Source: Trichosanthes cucumerina
Taxonomy: Eukaryota; Streptophyta; Magnoliopsida; Cucurbitales; Cucurbitaceae
Assembly (NCBI GenBank): GCA_036507285.1
Contig: CM071836.1
Location: forward strand, 78,135,505 to 78,199,504
DNA length: 64,000 nt
Reading direction: 5' to 3'
Shown: piece after piece, positions 32,967 through 45,106 of the stretch
Layout: each line of letters begins with the position of its first letter
Numbering within the stretch: the stretch's first letter is position 1
Made by a program: the position numbers and the translations under genes
The notes under the pieces: model-generated
Databases searched by the model: none
Seen by the model: only the letters and a program-made list of their open reading frames with translations
Told to the model about the DNA's origin: nothing

Positions 32967-34720
32967 ATGAGTTGTTCTTCTCGAAATATTGAATTGCAGT
33001 ACAATCCTGAAATCGAGAAAACAACACGTAGACTAAGAAAAGAGACTAAAGAAAGAAAACGTCGTCTTAGAGAGGAAGCCAATAGAGATTTAGATAGTGG
33101 TGACACATATACATTTCAAGATCAACCTCAAGGGGTGATGGAAGACAACATGGCAGAGAGAACTCTTAAGCAGCTTGCAGCACCTGATTTAAATCAACAA
33201 CCTTTATGCATTACTTTCCTACTATTGCAGGTGATTTTGAACTTAAGTCAGGCTTAATCCACTTACTCCCTTCTTTTTGTAGATGTGCAGGTGAAGATCC
33301 TCATAAACGCTTGAAGGACTTCCACATCGTATGCTCCAGGATGAAACCTCATCGAGTCACAGAAGAGCAAATCAATCTTAGAGCTTTTCCCTTTTCTTTA
33401 AAGGATCAAGCAAAATATTGGCTCTATTACCTACCTTCTGGTTCGATTAGTAAGTGGAATGAGATGAAAAGATTGTTCTTGGAAAAATTCTTTCCAGCAT
33501 CAAGAGCTGCTAACATCAGGAAGGAGATTTATGGTATAACACAGATCACCGGGGAGATGTTATACGAATACTGGGAGAGATTCAATAGATTGTGTGCTAG
33601 TTTTCCCCATCACCAAATTTCTGATCAACTCCTAATCCAATACTTTTGTGAGGGGTTGTTGCCAATGGATAGGAGCATGATTGATGCAGCAAGTGGTGGA
33701 GCATTAGTGAACAAAACACCTGAAGCAGCCAAACAATTAATTTCAAACATGGCAGAGAATTCCCAACAATTTGGGACCAGAGCTAGTGGAAATATTCAAC
33801 AAGTCAAAGAGGTAAGTGAACTCAAAAATCAAATTTCTGATCTAACTGCTTTGGTTCGTCAAATGGTTGTATGGCAATTGCAAGCAGCAAAGGTGTGTGG
33901 AATATGCTCACTTCTAGGACATCCTACAGAAGCATGCTCTCAACAACAACAAGATTCATTTCAAGAAGCCAATTCCTTAGGAGGATTTCCTAGTCAACCT
34001 CAAAGAAAGTACGATCCCTATTCTAACCATTACAATCCTGGATGGAGGGCCCACCCGAACTTCAGCTACGGAAATCAAGGAGGACAATAAAGACAACCTC
34101 CTCAGAATTTTGGTAGACCATTACAAGCTCCTATGCAAGCCCAGAATTCCAACTCAGGTATGTCTTTGGAAGATATTGTTAAGACCCTAGCTAACAATAC
34201 TCTTCAATTTCAATAGGAGACAAGAGTAGGCATGCAAAATTTAGGTAACCAAATTACTCAATTGGCTACGTCAGTTAGTAAGTTGGAAGCCCAAAATTCT
34301 GGAAAGTTGCCTTCACAACCAGAGGTGAATCCAAGGGAGAACGTCAGTGCAATAATGCTCAGAAGCGGGAAAGAAATTCCCTCTGGAGTGATTCCACCTA
34401 AGGAGGAAAAAGCAGAAGAATCTTCTTCTTCCACCAAAGCACCAAAAGGGGTAAATTTTGATTCTTCTCTATCTTTTCCTTCACATACTTCACCTCCCCA
34501 TTTTCCTAGCAGGTTAGCAAAGCCAAAAGAAGATGAACATGAAAAGGAGATCCTCGATACATTTAGGAAGGTAGAGATTAATATCCCGTTATTGGATGCT
34601 GTCAAACATATTCCCAGGTATGCAAAGTTCTTGAAAGAACTGTGCACAAGGAAGAGGAAAACAAAAGAAAAGGAAAAAGTTATGGTAAGTAAGAATGTGT
34701 CAGCTATCTTACAAAAAAAT
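32967..34720 (+). pseudogene. Element D gag, broken
   Basis: The start at 32967 opens a charged N-terminus (RRLRKETKERKRRLREE, likely helical) and MAERTLKQLAAPDLNQQ. A one-base loss near 33215 shifts the frame to that beginning at 33206. This frame carries the Athila/retrotrans-gag core: SGLIHLLPSF, AFPFSLKDQAKYWLYYLP, FLEKFFPASRA, LYEYWERFNRL and PHHQISDQLLIQYFCEGL. In-frame TAA at 34088-34090 and TAG at 34214-34216 follow, each one substitution from a Gln codon. The text then continues open (MQNLGNQITQLA, ENVSAIMLRSGKE). The region around 33890-33940 has CGICSLLGHPTEAC, a zinc-knuckle remnant. It would be the capsid protein in an active element. Confidence 0.9.
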
Positions 34721-35931
34721 ATGCCAGAAAAATGTAAGGATCCAGATATGTTTTTGCTTCCTTGTATTATTGGTAATAAGAAAATAGATTGTGCCATGTT
34801 AGATTTAGGGGATTCCATTAATGTCATGCCATTTTCTATTTATCAAGAATTAAAATTAAATGACTTACAAGAAACCGTGTGTAGTAATACTGGTTGGTCG
34901 ATCGTTCTTATATTCACCCTTTAGGAGTTGTTGAAGATGTCTTGGTGCAAGTTAATGAACCCATATTCCCTGTTGACTTTTACATCTTAGAAATGGGTAG
35001 TAATTCACAATCAAAATCTGCTTCAATTTTACTAGGCCGACCATTCATGAAAACAACCAAAACAAAGATTGATGTAGACGAGGGTACTCTCTCAGTAGAG
35101 TTTGATGGAGAGATTGTTAAATTTAATATTTTTGATGCCATGAAACATCCAAATGATGAACATTCTCTTTGTCATATTAATGTGATTGATTCCATTGTAC
35201 AAGATGTATTCACAGAGGAGGAAAGTGTTGAACATGAGCATGAATTAAATACACAATCTAGTTTGGAAGACCTTGATGATATAATCGGTGTAGAAAATTC
35301 GTTTTTATCAGAACCAATAGATTCAAATGTCGAAATTTCTACTTCAACTAACAAAACGTTATCTTCTGTCATACAGGCACCAAAACCGGAGTTGAAAGCT
35401 TTGCCAAATCACCTTAAATACGTATATTTAGGTGAGGTTGATACATTGCTTGTCATCATCTCGAAAGGTCTCACAATGGAATAAGAAGAGAAGTTGGTGA
35501 GAACCTTGAAAGAATACAAGCTTGCAATTGGATGGACTTTGACTGACATAAAAGGCATTAGTCCATCAATTTGCATGCACATAATTCTACTTGAGGACAA
35601 TGCCAAAACAACAAGGGAGCCACAAAGGAGGTTGAATCCAACTATGAATGAAGTGGTAATGAAAGAGATACTCAAGTTGTTGGATGCAGGTATCATCTAT
35701 CCAATCTCAGATAGTGAGTGGGTAAGTCCAATTCATGTAGTTCCAAAGAAAACTGGAATAACTGTGGTAAGGAATCAAAACAATGAACTTGTACCCATGC
35801 GTGCGCAAAATGGTTGGAGAATGTGTATTGATTTTAGGAAACTTAATCAAGTAACTAGAACAGATCATTTTCCTTTACCTTTCATTGATCAGATGGTAGA
35901 GCGATTAGCTGGTAAACCCTTTTATTGTTTT
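34721..35931 (+). pseudogene. Element D protease and N-terminal reverse transcriptase
   Basis: The protease active site reads AMLDLGDSINVMPFS near 34794, where Ala is usual in DLGA; the catalytic Asp is kept. The flap region is damaged and a frameshift occurs near 34890. The frame then continues with VVEDVLVQV, FPVDFYILEM and ILLGRPFMKT. A stop at 35482-35484 precedes the RT frame from 35494, with DAGIIYPISDSEWVSPIHVV, PKKTGITVV and GWRMCIDFRKLNQVTR. RT is cut at 35931, after LAGKPFYCF, by the insertion at 35932, and resumes at 45107 within the same helix-turn region. This is broken gypsy pol. Confidence 0.9.
35927..35931. repeat. Target-site duplication gtttt, left copy
   Basis: gtttt here and at 45107-45111 flank the nested element. 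The RT reading of D continues across them. Confidence 0.95.
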
Positions 35932-38518
35932 TGTAACGCCCCGAAATTTTCAAATACTTCTTAGGTTGTACTTGGATTAATTTACTAGAAATTTAAATTA
36001 AGTGGGCTTTAGAGCTTTGTAATTTATTGAAATGATATGTAAATTAAGGGTTTTGTGTAAGTAAAGGCACTTTGAGATCATTTGATTTGTTTAAGGGCAT
36101 ATTTGTGGTTAAAAGGAAGAGGAAGGGCATTTTTGTAATTCTTAAACAAGTCAATTTAGGGTTAGCATTGGAGGGCACTTTCTTCTCCATCTTCTTCACC
36201 TCACTTTCACGACCACCGCCAGCCACCATGGGAGAACCCTTCGTGCAGTCACCGGTGAGGGTTCAAGCTTCACGTCCTTGCGCCGTATAGCCTTCCACGT
36301 CGCGCGTCGCCGGTGAATCGACCGATCGGTCATCCATCCACGAGCCGCACGAAACCACGCCGCCCACCCTCTTCATTCGCAGCCGCGCCAATCGCCCGCC
36401 AACAACCTCGATCTCGCACCCACCAGACGCCGCCAGCCGACTGGGAACGACCGTTCACTAGTTGTCGTCGTGGAGCTGGGCATACCAAGCACTGGAGTCT
36501 CCTTATCGCCGAGCCGATAGTGAGGTTGAAGCTGCTGGGTTGTCGTATTTGTATGGGTCCAAGCCGTCGGACGTTGACGCCGCAGCTAGTCATAGTCGCC
36601 GGCTCACGGTTTGGTTCGAACTTTTTGTGTTGTTTTCGATTGGTTTTCAGAGAGAAGAGATCGGTTCTGAATAGATCGGCTCACGAGCTTTGCAGATCTG
36701 GCTTCTACGCTCCGAAAGGTGCCACGACGCGCCGCCGCCCTGCCTCCACGCGCCGCCGTGCTCCGGCCACGCGCCGCCGCTCTCCAGATCTGGCAAATTG
36801 CCTCCGTTTCGTTCCCCGAGTCCGTTTCAAGTTGCTGTTAGTGGTAATCCAACCTAGTTATGGTCAAATTTTAAATATAAGTTTATTTATGCATTTTAAC
36901 TAAGGAACTAATGAAATTGATTTAGGAGGCTCGAGTTTTGAACACAATCGAATGGATTGCCGAGTCAGAGATCTAAACATAGGATATCTCGGAGCTAAGG
37001 CTATGGTAAGGGATTTTCTACAAACGATCTTAAAAAGGGAAGTGAATACGATTTCTTGAAAGATGTATTTTTAAAAGATGAAATTTGAGGACTTATTTCA
37101 AAAAGGCGAATTCCCGAGACTTACACTCATGAACTTAGAAAAGTAACATTTCAAAAGGTCTTAAAGGACCTCGAGTAAATGATTTTCTATAATTAATTTT
37201 GAAAATGGGAGTTAGCGTATTTTATGAAATATTTATTGTAAAAGATGAAATTCAAAGGTTAATCCAAGAAGATATTATGAAGGATTTATTTCAAGGAATG
37301 GTTTGCAAGGATTTATGCTTAAGACTTAAACCTAGAAAAGAGATATTTCAAATGGCTTGAAAATAACCCTAAGTAAATGATTTCTAAAAGATTTAGAAAA
37401 GAACTTAACCTTGGATTTGAGAGGGTTCCAAGTGACTTAAGGGTCGGAGTGGACCCGAGTAGAAATGATTTTTAAAGTATTTGAAAAGGAGTTTCTTTTA
37501 CAATGTTATGTATCTTTACATATAGTGAGCTATTCAGTTATGTTATTGTGATGAATACGTATTTAAGAAAAAGGTAAATGTATTTGTGCTTTAATTTATG
37601 ATTGATTGACTCAGGTTTTGAATTAATGAAAGTTATGCCATGATTATGTGATTGTGCGTCATTATGACTGCCTATATTTGTGTGACTGACATATGGGACC
37701 TCATGCATATTGTGTGAACATGAACATGTTATGCAGGCTGTGGCAATTGTTCTCCTGAGAATTTGTGCATGGTAAAACATGCATCAGAGACCCTATGGGT
37801 CAAACTTATAGGAGTCTGTGAGGGACTCAAACTTATAGGGGTCTGTGAGGGACTCAAACTTATAGGGGTCTGTGAGGGACTCAAATCTTATAGGGGTCTG
37901 TGAGGGACTCAAACCTATAGGGGTCTGTGAGGGACTCAAAATGAAAAGACTCAGGTAGACTCAATTGACCACGCATAGCTAAAGAGAGAAAGTCATGATT
38001 TTATAAAAAAAAAAAGTTTTAGGTCCCATTACAGAAAGATTTATTGATTTTAAAAGTCACGAATGATAGTCACGTTTCAAAAGCCAGGTCTAAAGGAAAG
38101 TCATATGCGTGTGTTTGCATTTCCCGACCCCCACTTACTGGGTATTTTATAATACTCACCCCTTTACCTTTGTTGTGTTTTCTCTGTTTTAAAATGTTTT
38201 TTGAGTAAAGCGAGAGCATACCAAAGAGCAAGGTGGATGCGCCATGAAGCCATGGGAACCGAGTCATGAATTTCGCATCCATGATTTAGAAAGAATTTTT
38301 AAATAATTATTGTCTTCCGCTTATGTAACATAGAGTTTTGAAACTAGAGGCCGAACTTAGTTATGTTTCTCGTAAATGTTTTGTATTTCTATGGGATCCC
38401 AAATTAAATTGATTTTTATTTATCAACTTTTACTTATTTAAAGTCAGTTAGGGCCTCGAATGCATGCATGAGTAGTAATGTCCCTAGGAATTTATGTTAT
38501 AAAAGTAGGGACTTTACA
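35932..38518 (+). mobile_element. 5' LTR of the coding-empty element
   Basis: It has TG...CA ends. There is a GC-rich block at about 36190-36830 and a 27-bp minisatellite with five copies at 37801-37937. It is homologous to the minus-strand LTRs at 715-18326; shared words read on one strand include gtccctcacagac, gacccatagg and gggacctaaaact. Confidence 0.93.
37801..37937. repeat. 27-bp minisatellite, five copies
   Basis: The unit is caaacttataggggtctgtg then agggact. Five copies stand here, but only three in the other LTR (44441-44524). The two missing units (54 bp) account for nearly all of the 53-bp length difference between the LTRs. Confidence 0.92.
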
Positions 38519-38520
38519 GT

Positions 38521-38534
38521 TGGTATCAGAGCCC
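38521..38534 (+). other. Primer-binding site of the coding-empty element
   Basis: tggtatcagagccc lies two bases after the LTR, a perfect initiator Met tRNA type site. The leader that follows (ggtcttgtagactcgcttac, gagtaagc, cccatgg) resembles that of the Tekay-like units. Confidence 0.92.
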
Positions 38535-41500
38535 AAGGTTATAGGTCTTGTAGACTCGCTTACAGAGTAAGCAACAAGTATCCCATGGCTAAGTAGCAAC
38601 TCGTGTCACCGCTGTGTATGGCTTTGAACTAAAGTTTTATTTGTTCATGAAAAGAAAATTAGGTATTCTATGTAAAGTTATTTTTATATAAAAATCGAGT
38701 TTAATGAATTTCCAAACTAAGAAAGAATGGGAATGTATGAGCTAAACTATATGTCTATAAAAAGGAAATGCATAAAGGAAATGCTTATATGTGAATCTAT
38801 ATGCGTATATGTCGTAAAGTTTAGCGTGATTTTTACGCGAAAGGAAAGAGAATACATGTGATCCCTGCTATTGACGATAGAAAGAAAAATGTTTTAGTTA
38901 AGGATGTTTACGCTAAAAACGAAGTTTTATAGCCATAAAACACATGTTTTGGGTTATTAAAAGGTCCGCTTTGACCAAGGGAGTGAAGAGTAAGACTTAA
39001 GAGGTTAGCGTGTTAAAGGTTGCTAAGCAACTAGATTACTTAAGTATAGTTTTCAAAAATAAAAGTTAAGACTACTCATGAGAAGTTCAAAGTTTGAATG
39101 TGTTCGGTAAGAGGTTAGTGGTCTTATTCATTCATGCTGGAATAACTGGATAAAAGGGTATAAGATTTAGTAAACGTACCACTTTGGAGTTTTCGACTTT
39201 GTTGGTTCCCAAATAAAGTCCATTCATCTTCAAGTGAATACATAACTATAGTATTTAAGGAGTTGAAAAGTAAAGAGAGTAAGGGTGTTTTGAAAATGGG
39301 CTCGAGATGTAAAGGGAAAAATAGATTGTTAATGTTGAGATGAAAATTAATTTTTTCAAAATACTTGAAACACTTCGATTTTATTTATACCATTGCTCTG
39401 ATAGGAAAGCTACCGGGATATACACAATTAATGTATTATTGCAGATGGGCATGATACGAACTTTCAAAAGTATTACCATAAACTAAATAAACTTAATAAA
39501 GACAAGTATAAAGAAGAAAAGTAAGGAGTTAGAGTTCTAGTTTGAGAACACAAGAGAATTGATTGTCGGGACTCCAGAAACTTGTGCACGAATTGACATT
39601 CATATGATCACTTGTGTATTCAAGCTTGTAGAATGTGTATAAGGAACCTTGCAACTAATTTCTACCTGTTGGACTAGATATATGTGTACAACTTGAAAGA
39701 GATAACATGAGGTGTTAACCTTGAACTCTGAGGTAGTAAAGATTCTTTTTTCCGATCAGAGGATTAAGGGGTGAGGATTCGGTTAATAGAGGAAAGTGCT
39801 TGGAATCTCTTCTTCGCTATGTAGCAGTCAAGCTGAGGAACTCCTTTCAATTAGTAAAGTGTATAGAGGTAGTGGTCGAGCGACCATTAGAAATATGAAA
39901 CTATAAGGTTCCTTTAGTAAAGGCTAGGTTGATGGTTTCTTAAGAGAGGTTTTAGTGAATTTGACATTATAACCAAACTAGTACAGATAGTTGAGAAAGT
40001 CTTTAATCTTACTAAAAGAACAAAGTCAAGTTTAAGGAGAGTGAGCATGAGGAACAATGCGTTAGTGTTAGATAAGGAAGGTTTTATCTTTTAAGGTTAC
40101 CCCTAACACAAGAGACAGACTTAAGTATGGAATTAAAAGTAGAGAGTATCAATAATTTTTCTAATACTCCTTACGGAATGCTTCCAGTAAAGTTAAAAGA
40201 ACTCAGGTCATAAGTACATAACCTTCTATATAAGAGTTAATAGTAGTTTAACGCCATAAGAAGTATTAGTGTGGTGCGTAAAGGAGAAAGTTGTATCCTT
40301 ATGCTTGTGCATAGGAGGTGAGAAGTGGAAGAAAGTGGTTGCTAAGAATAAATACCTTCGTCCTTGGGTGAACGACCTATTCCACCAGTACGAGGAGCAT
40401 AGTGATCCTTAAGGTGATTTTGGAGTCAAGTTAGCGCCTGTCATGAATCAGGGATTAGATATTTCGAGACAACTTTCAAATCACTTTACGAACATCATGA
40501 AGACTATAGAGATTTGACTTAAGTACCCCTAATGTTTATAGACTTGATGGATTTAGTGCTCAAGAAAAGGGTAAAACATTGTTGTGATAAAGTTGCCGGA
40601 GACATTCTAGCTAAACCAAGTCTAAGAAGGGCAGAAAGGACAATTTGGAAGGATTGCTTTAGACAAAAGGAGGGAAGAGTAAGTTCTAAGAGGTGAAAGT
40701 AGTTGAATGGTCACCAAGGAGTTACGTGTCCAAGTAAAATTCAAAAGATGCGCATAATGAAATTTGTTGAGCTAAGAAGAGACGAATAGGTGACCTTAGG
40801 TGTTTGGTGTTAGAAAGGAAATGTCTGAGTTGAAGATGTAAGGCTTAAGAGAAGTTTTGTCAAGATTAGACACTCACCTGCACGTTATTAAGAGAGCCAG
40901 TCTGGACAAAAGAGGGAAATAGTGGACGTTACGATGTGAAAGTCTTCCATGAAACTTTGAACAACTAAGTTCCGTAAGTAGAGCCTTGACAGAGGAATCC
41001 TATAATTTCTTGAAAAGTTCAAAGTCTAGAGGTGTTAAATAAAGTATTCGTATTCAAGGTTTGAACATTAGGGTTCATGACAAAAGAGTCGGAAAAGTTA
41101 AGAAATGTAGTGGATGCCACCATAAAGTATCCAACTCTATTAGTATTAAGAAAGTTTCATTACATTCAAGTGATTACTCGAGCAGGATATTTAAGGAGAT
41201 GGAAGGTAAAGGGAGAATGAGTTTAAAAGACTAAATTCGTTTTGGCGAGATCGCTTAATATCGAGGTTGTTATCGGTTGAGTTATATTAAGGGGAGTGAT
41301 ATGAATGACTGTTGCGTTGTGCCATAGGCTGAGGAAAGATTAAAAGCGATAGACTACGAGTTGTATCTTGAGTAACTTGTTTTAAAAGGGTCATTCTAAA
41401 TTCCTAGAACTTGCAATGAAAATTTTGTCACTTAATGCGATAACCTATAATTGTTTAGGCTCTAAAGCAGGGTAAGTCAAGGGGATTTCATTACACTCTT

Positions 41501-42560
41501 TTAAAGTTGTTTTAAAGTTGAAGTCGCAATCTGATTGTTAGATTTTTCTTGTCTTTAAAGAATCATTGTTTACTATTAAAGAAATTTAGCTTCACTTATG
41601 TTTGGTTGTTCAGCATTCCTATGCATGGTGTGTTCTGAACTCTGAGTAAATCTTGAAATGAAGTTTGGAGGCGTGACTGGTTGGTTGTCTGATTTTAGAA
41701 GTGCAATTATTATTAAACAGGTGTTAGAGAAAATTTTGGCTTTGTTGTAGTTATATTAGTTATGTCAGAAATTTTTGGAGCATTTTTGTAATAAAATTGG
41801 TAAAGTTTTATGAAACAGTTCATATATCACGACAACCAAAGGAGACCTAAGTTTGAGTTACTCCTACCATGACCTAAGACTTTCAACGAGTTATTGATTG
41901 CAATAGAAAGCCCCAAAGTTAACTAAGTATGCGAGTGGGTTTGTCACTACAACGGTTTGCTAAAAGGTCGTTGAGAGTAGCGAGAGGTTAACTAATGATG
42001 TGAAGAGTCTTGAACAATCGAACAAAGTTGTTGACTCTACCTTTAGCAGAGTCATATCTTTGGTGAAGGTGATGAGGTTATGGCGGCAATGACTTGAGGA
42101 AGCGATCGAGTCATACCTTGAAATGAATGCTAGTAGCTGGTGCAACAAATCTTAAAGAGGATTTTGAGGCTCAAAGACAATGGAGCCGATTTAGCAAAGA
42201 GTTCCATTCCAAAATCACCAAACAGAAGAAACTAATTAAAGGACTAGAGAAGGAAATACGAGCTAAATATCCCGAGTTATCTTAGAATTTGAATCTAAAA
42301 CTTTCCAAATCTAGAATCCAAGTCAAGGGCCTCATGTATGTAGGCCTTAGTAGAAAGACTCCAGTGAAGAGAACGAGCTCAAGTTAAAGTTATGAGACTG
42401 TTGGGTAATAAGTTTACGCTAAGGTGTGATACTTGAGGAACAGCTAGTGCTAATTCTTGCATAAGGATCGAAGGATGCTACATAACTGAGCGGAGAAGGT
42501 GCGAGAGGGCTATCCCGAATTTATTACAAGATTGAAAACTTTCGAGGACGAAAGTTCTTA
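38535..42560 (+). other. Non-coding interior of the chromovirus relative
   Basis: About 4 kb with stops in all frames; no run above some 60 residues looks like a protein. The first 120 bp or so resemble the Tekay-like leader. The only pol relic I could read is near 42250-42284, where the plus strand encodes EKEIRAKYPELS, matching the end of the chromodomain region (EEEVRAKYPELFQE) of unit 2. The region keeps the length of a truncated gag-pol, but codon structure is erased. It is purine-rich on this strand, with many aag, gag and tta words. No promoter or RNA gene was recognised. Confidence 0.8.
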
Positions 42561-42572
42561 AGGAGGGAAGAT
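42561..42572 (+). other. Polypurine tract of the coding-empty element
   Basis: aggagggaagat directly precedes the 3' LTR. The upstream 19 bases, cgaggacgaaagttcttaa, are the same as beside the tracts at 3332 and 10842 (minus strand). Confidence 0.92.
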
Positions 42573-45106
42573 TGTAACGCCCCGAAATTTTCAAATACTT
42601 CTTAGGTTGTACTTGGATTAATTTACTAGAAATTTAAATTAAGTGGGCTTTAGAGCTTTGTAATTTATTGAAATGATATGTAAATTAAAGGTTTTGTGTA
42701 AGTAAAGGCACTTTGAGATCATTTGATTTGTTTAAGGGCATATTTGTGGTTAAAAGGAAGAGGAAGGGCATTTTTGTAATTCTTAAACAAGTCAATTTAG
42801 GGTTAGCATTGGAGGGCACTTTCTTCTCCACCTTCTTCACCTCACTTTCACGACCACCGCCAGCCACCATGGGAGAACACTTCGTGCAGTCGCCGGCGAG
42901 GGTTCAAGCTTCACGTCTTTGCGCCGTATAGCCTTCCACGTCGCGCGTCGCCGGTGAATCGACCGATCGGTCATCCATCCACGAGCCGCACGAAACCACG
43001 CCGCCCACCCTCTTCATTCGCGGCGCGCTAATCGCCGCCAATAACCTCGATCTCGCACCACACGGACGCCGCGCGATCGACTGGGAACGACCGTTCACTG
43101 GTTGTCGTCGTGGAGCTGGGCATACCAAGCACAGGAGTCTCCTTGTCTCCGAGCCGAGAGTGAGGTTGAAGCTGCTGGGTTGTCGTATTCGTATGGGTCC
43201 AAGCCGTCGGACGTTGACGCCGCAGCTAGTCACAGTCGCCGACTCACGGTTTGGTTCGAGCTTTTTGGGTTGTTTTCGATTGGTTTTCAGAGAGAAGAGA
43301 TCGGTTCTGAATAGATCGGCTCACGAGCTTTGCAGATCTGGCTTCTACGCTCCGAAAGGCGCCACGACGCGCCGCCGCCCTGCCTCCACGCGCCGCCGTG
43401 CTCACCACGCCGCCGCGCTCTCTCGGATCGGCAAATTGCCTCCGTTTCGTTCCCCGAGTCCGTTTCAAGTTGCTGTTAGTGGTAATCCGACCTAGTTATG
43501 GTCAAATTTTAAATGTAAGTTTATTTATGCATTTTAACTAAGGAACTAATGAAATTGATTTAGGAGGCTCGAGTTTTGAACACGATCGAATGGATTGCCG
43601 AGTCAGAGATCTAAACATAGGATATCTCGGAGCTAAGGCTATGGTAAGGGATTTTCTACAAACGATCTTAAAAAGGGAAGTGAATACGATTTCTTGAAAG
43701 ATGTATTTTTAAAAGATGAAATTTGAGGACTTATTTCAAAAAGGCGAATTCCCGAGACTTACACTCATGAACTTAGAAAAGTAACATTTCAAAAGGTCTT
43801 AAAGGACCTCGAGTAAATGATTTTCTATAATTAATTTTGAAAATGGAAGTTAGCGTATTTTATGAAATATTTATTGCAAAAGATGAAATTCAAAGGTTAC
43901 TCCAAAACGATATTATGATGGATTTATTTCAAGGAATGGTTTGCAAGGATTTATGCTTAAGACTTAAACCTAGAAAAGAGATATTTCAAATGGCTTGAAA
44001 TAACCCTAAGTAAATGATTTCTAAAAGATTTAGAAAAGAACTTAACCTTGGATTTGAGAGGGTTCCAAGTGACTTAAGGGTCGGAGTGGACCCGAGTAGG
44101 ATTGATTTTTAAAGTATTTGAAAAGGAGTTTCTTTTACACTGTTATGTATCTTTACATATAGTGAGCTATTCAGTTATGTTATTGTGATGAATACGTATT
44201 TAAGAAAAAGGTAAATGTATTTGTGCTTTAATTTATGATTGATTGACTCGAGTTTTGAATTAATGAAAGTTATGCCATGATTATGTGATTGTGCGTCATT
44301 ATGATTTGCCTATATTTTGTGTGTCATGACATATGGGACCTCATGCATATTGTGTGAACATGAACATGTTATGTAGGTTTGTGGCAATTGTTCTCACGAG
44401 AATTTGTGCATGGTAAAACATGCATCGAGACCCTATGCGTCAAACTTATAGGGAGTGCGTGAGGGACTCAAACTTATAGGGTGCTGTGAGGGACTCAAAC
44501 CTATAGGGAGTGCTGTGAGGGACTCAAAATGAAAAGACTCGAGTAGACTCAATTGACCACGGATAGCCAAAGAGAGAAAGTCACGATTTTATGAAAAAAA
44601 AAAAGTTTTAGGTCCCATTACAGAAAGATTTATTGATTTTAAAAGTCATGAATGATAGTCACGTTTCAAAAGCCAGGTCTAAAGGAAAGTCATATGCGTG
44701 TGTTTGCATTTCCGACCCCCACTTCATGGGTATTTTATAATACTCACCCCTTTACCTTTGTTGTGTTTTCTCTGTTTTAAAATGTTTTGAGTAAAGCGAG
44801 AGCATACCAAAGCGAGTGGCGGGGATGCGCTCTGAAGCCATGGGGAACAGAGTCATGAATTCGCATCCATGATTTAGAAAGAATTTTTAAATAATTATTG
44901 TCTTCCGCTTATGTAACATAGAGTTTTGAAACTAGAGGCCGAACTTAGTTATGTTTCTCGTAAATGTTTTGTATTTCTATGGGATCCCAAATTAAATTGA
45001 TTTTTATTTATCAACTTTTACTTATTTAAAGTCAGTTAGGGCCTCGAACGCATGCATGAGTAGTAATGTCCCTAGGAATTTATGTTATAAAAGTAGGGGC
45101 TTTACA
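42573..45106 (+). mobile_element. 3' LTR of the coding-empty element
   Basis: It starts tgtaacgcccc and ends gctttaca. It is nearly identical to the 5' LTR except for two fewer minisatellite units and small scrambles beside CAG/CTG triplets (for example gactcgag against gactcagg). The extra target copy follows at 45107-45111. Confidence 0.93.

Larger units (their letters stand above)
35932..45106 (+). mobile_element. Coding-empty chromovirus relative (LARD-like), 9175 bp
   Basis: LTRs at 35932-38518 (2587 bp) and 42573-45106 (2534 bp) start tgtaacgcccc and end tttaca. The target duplication is gtttt. The primer site (38521) and polypurine tract (42561-42572) are intact. The LTR ends, leader and tract match the Tekay-like family at 715-18326. 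The 4-kb interior has no long open frame and only a relic of a chromodomain end. Because the two LTRs are nearly identical, the interior was probably already non-coding when it inserted, so the element was mobilised in trans (a large retrotransposon derivative). Confidence 0.9.

Noticed and set aside
34258..34827. A 189-residue minus-strand frame across element D gag and protease
   Set aside because: It mirrors the coding strand (a Glu/Lys-rich protein gives a Ser/Phe-rich complement) and has no independent support.
36313..36903. A 196-residue frame in the 5' LTR of the coding-empty element
   Set aside because: It lies in the GC-rich LTR block, is rich in Arg, Pro and Ser, and is not kept as one frame in the other LTR (43160-43495).
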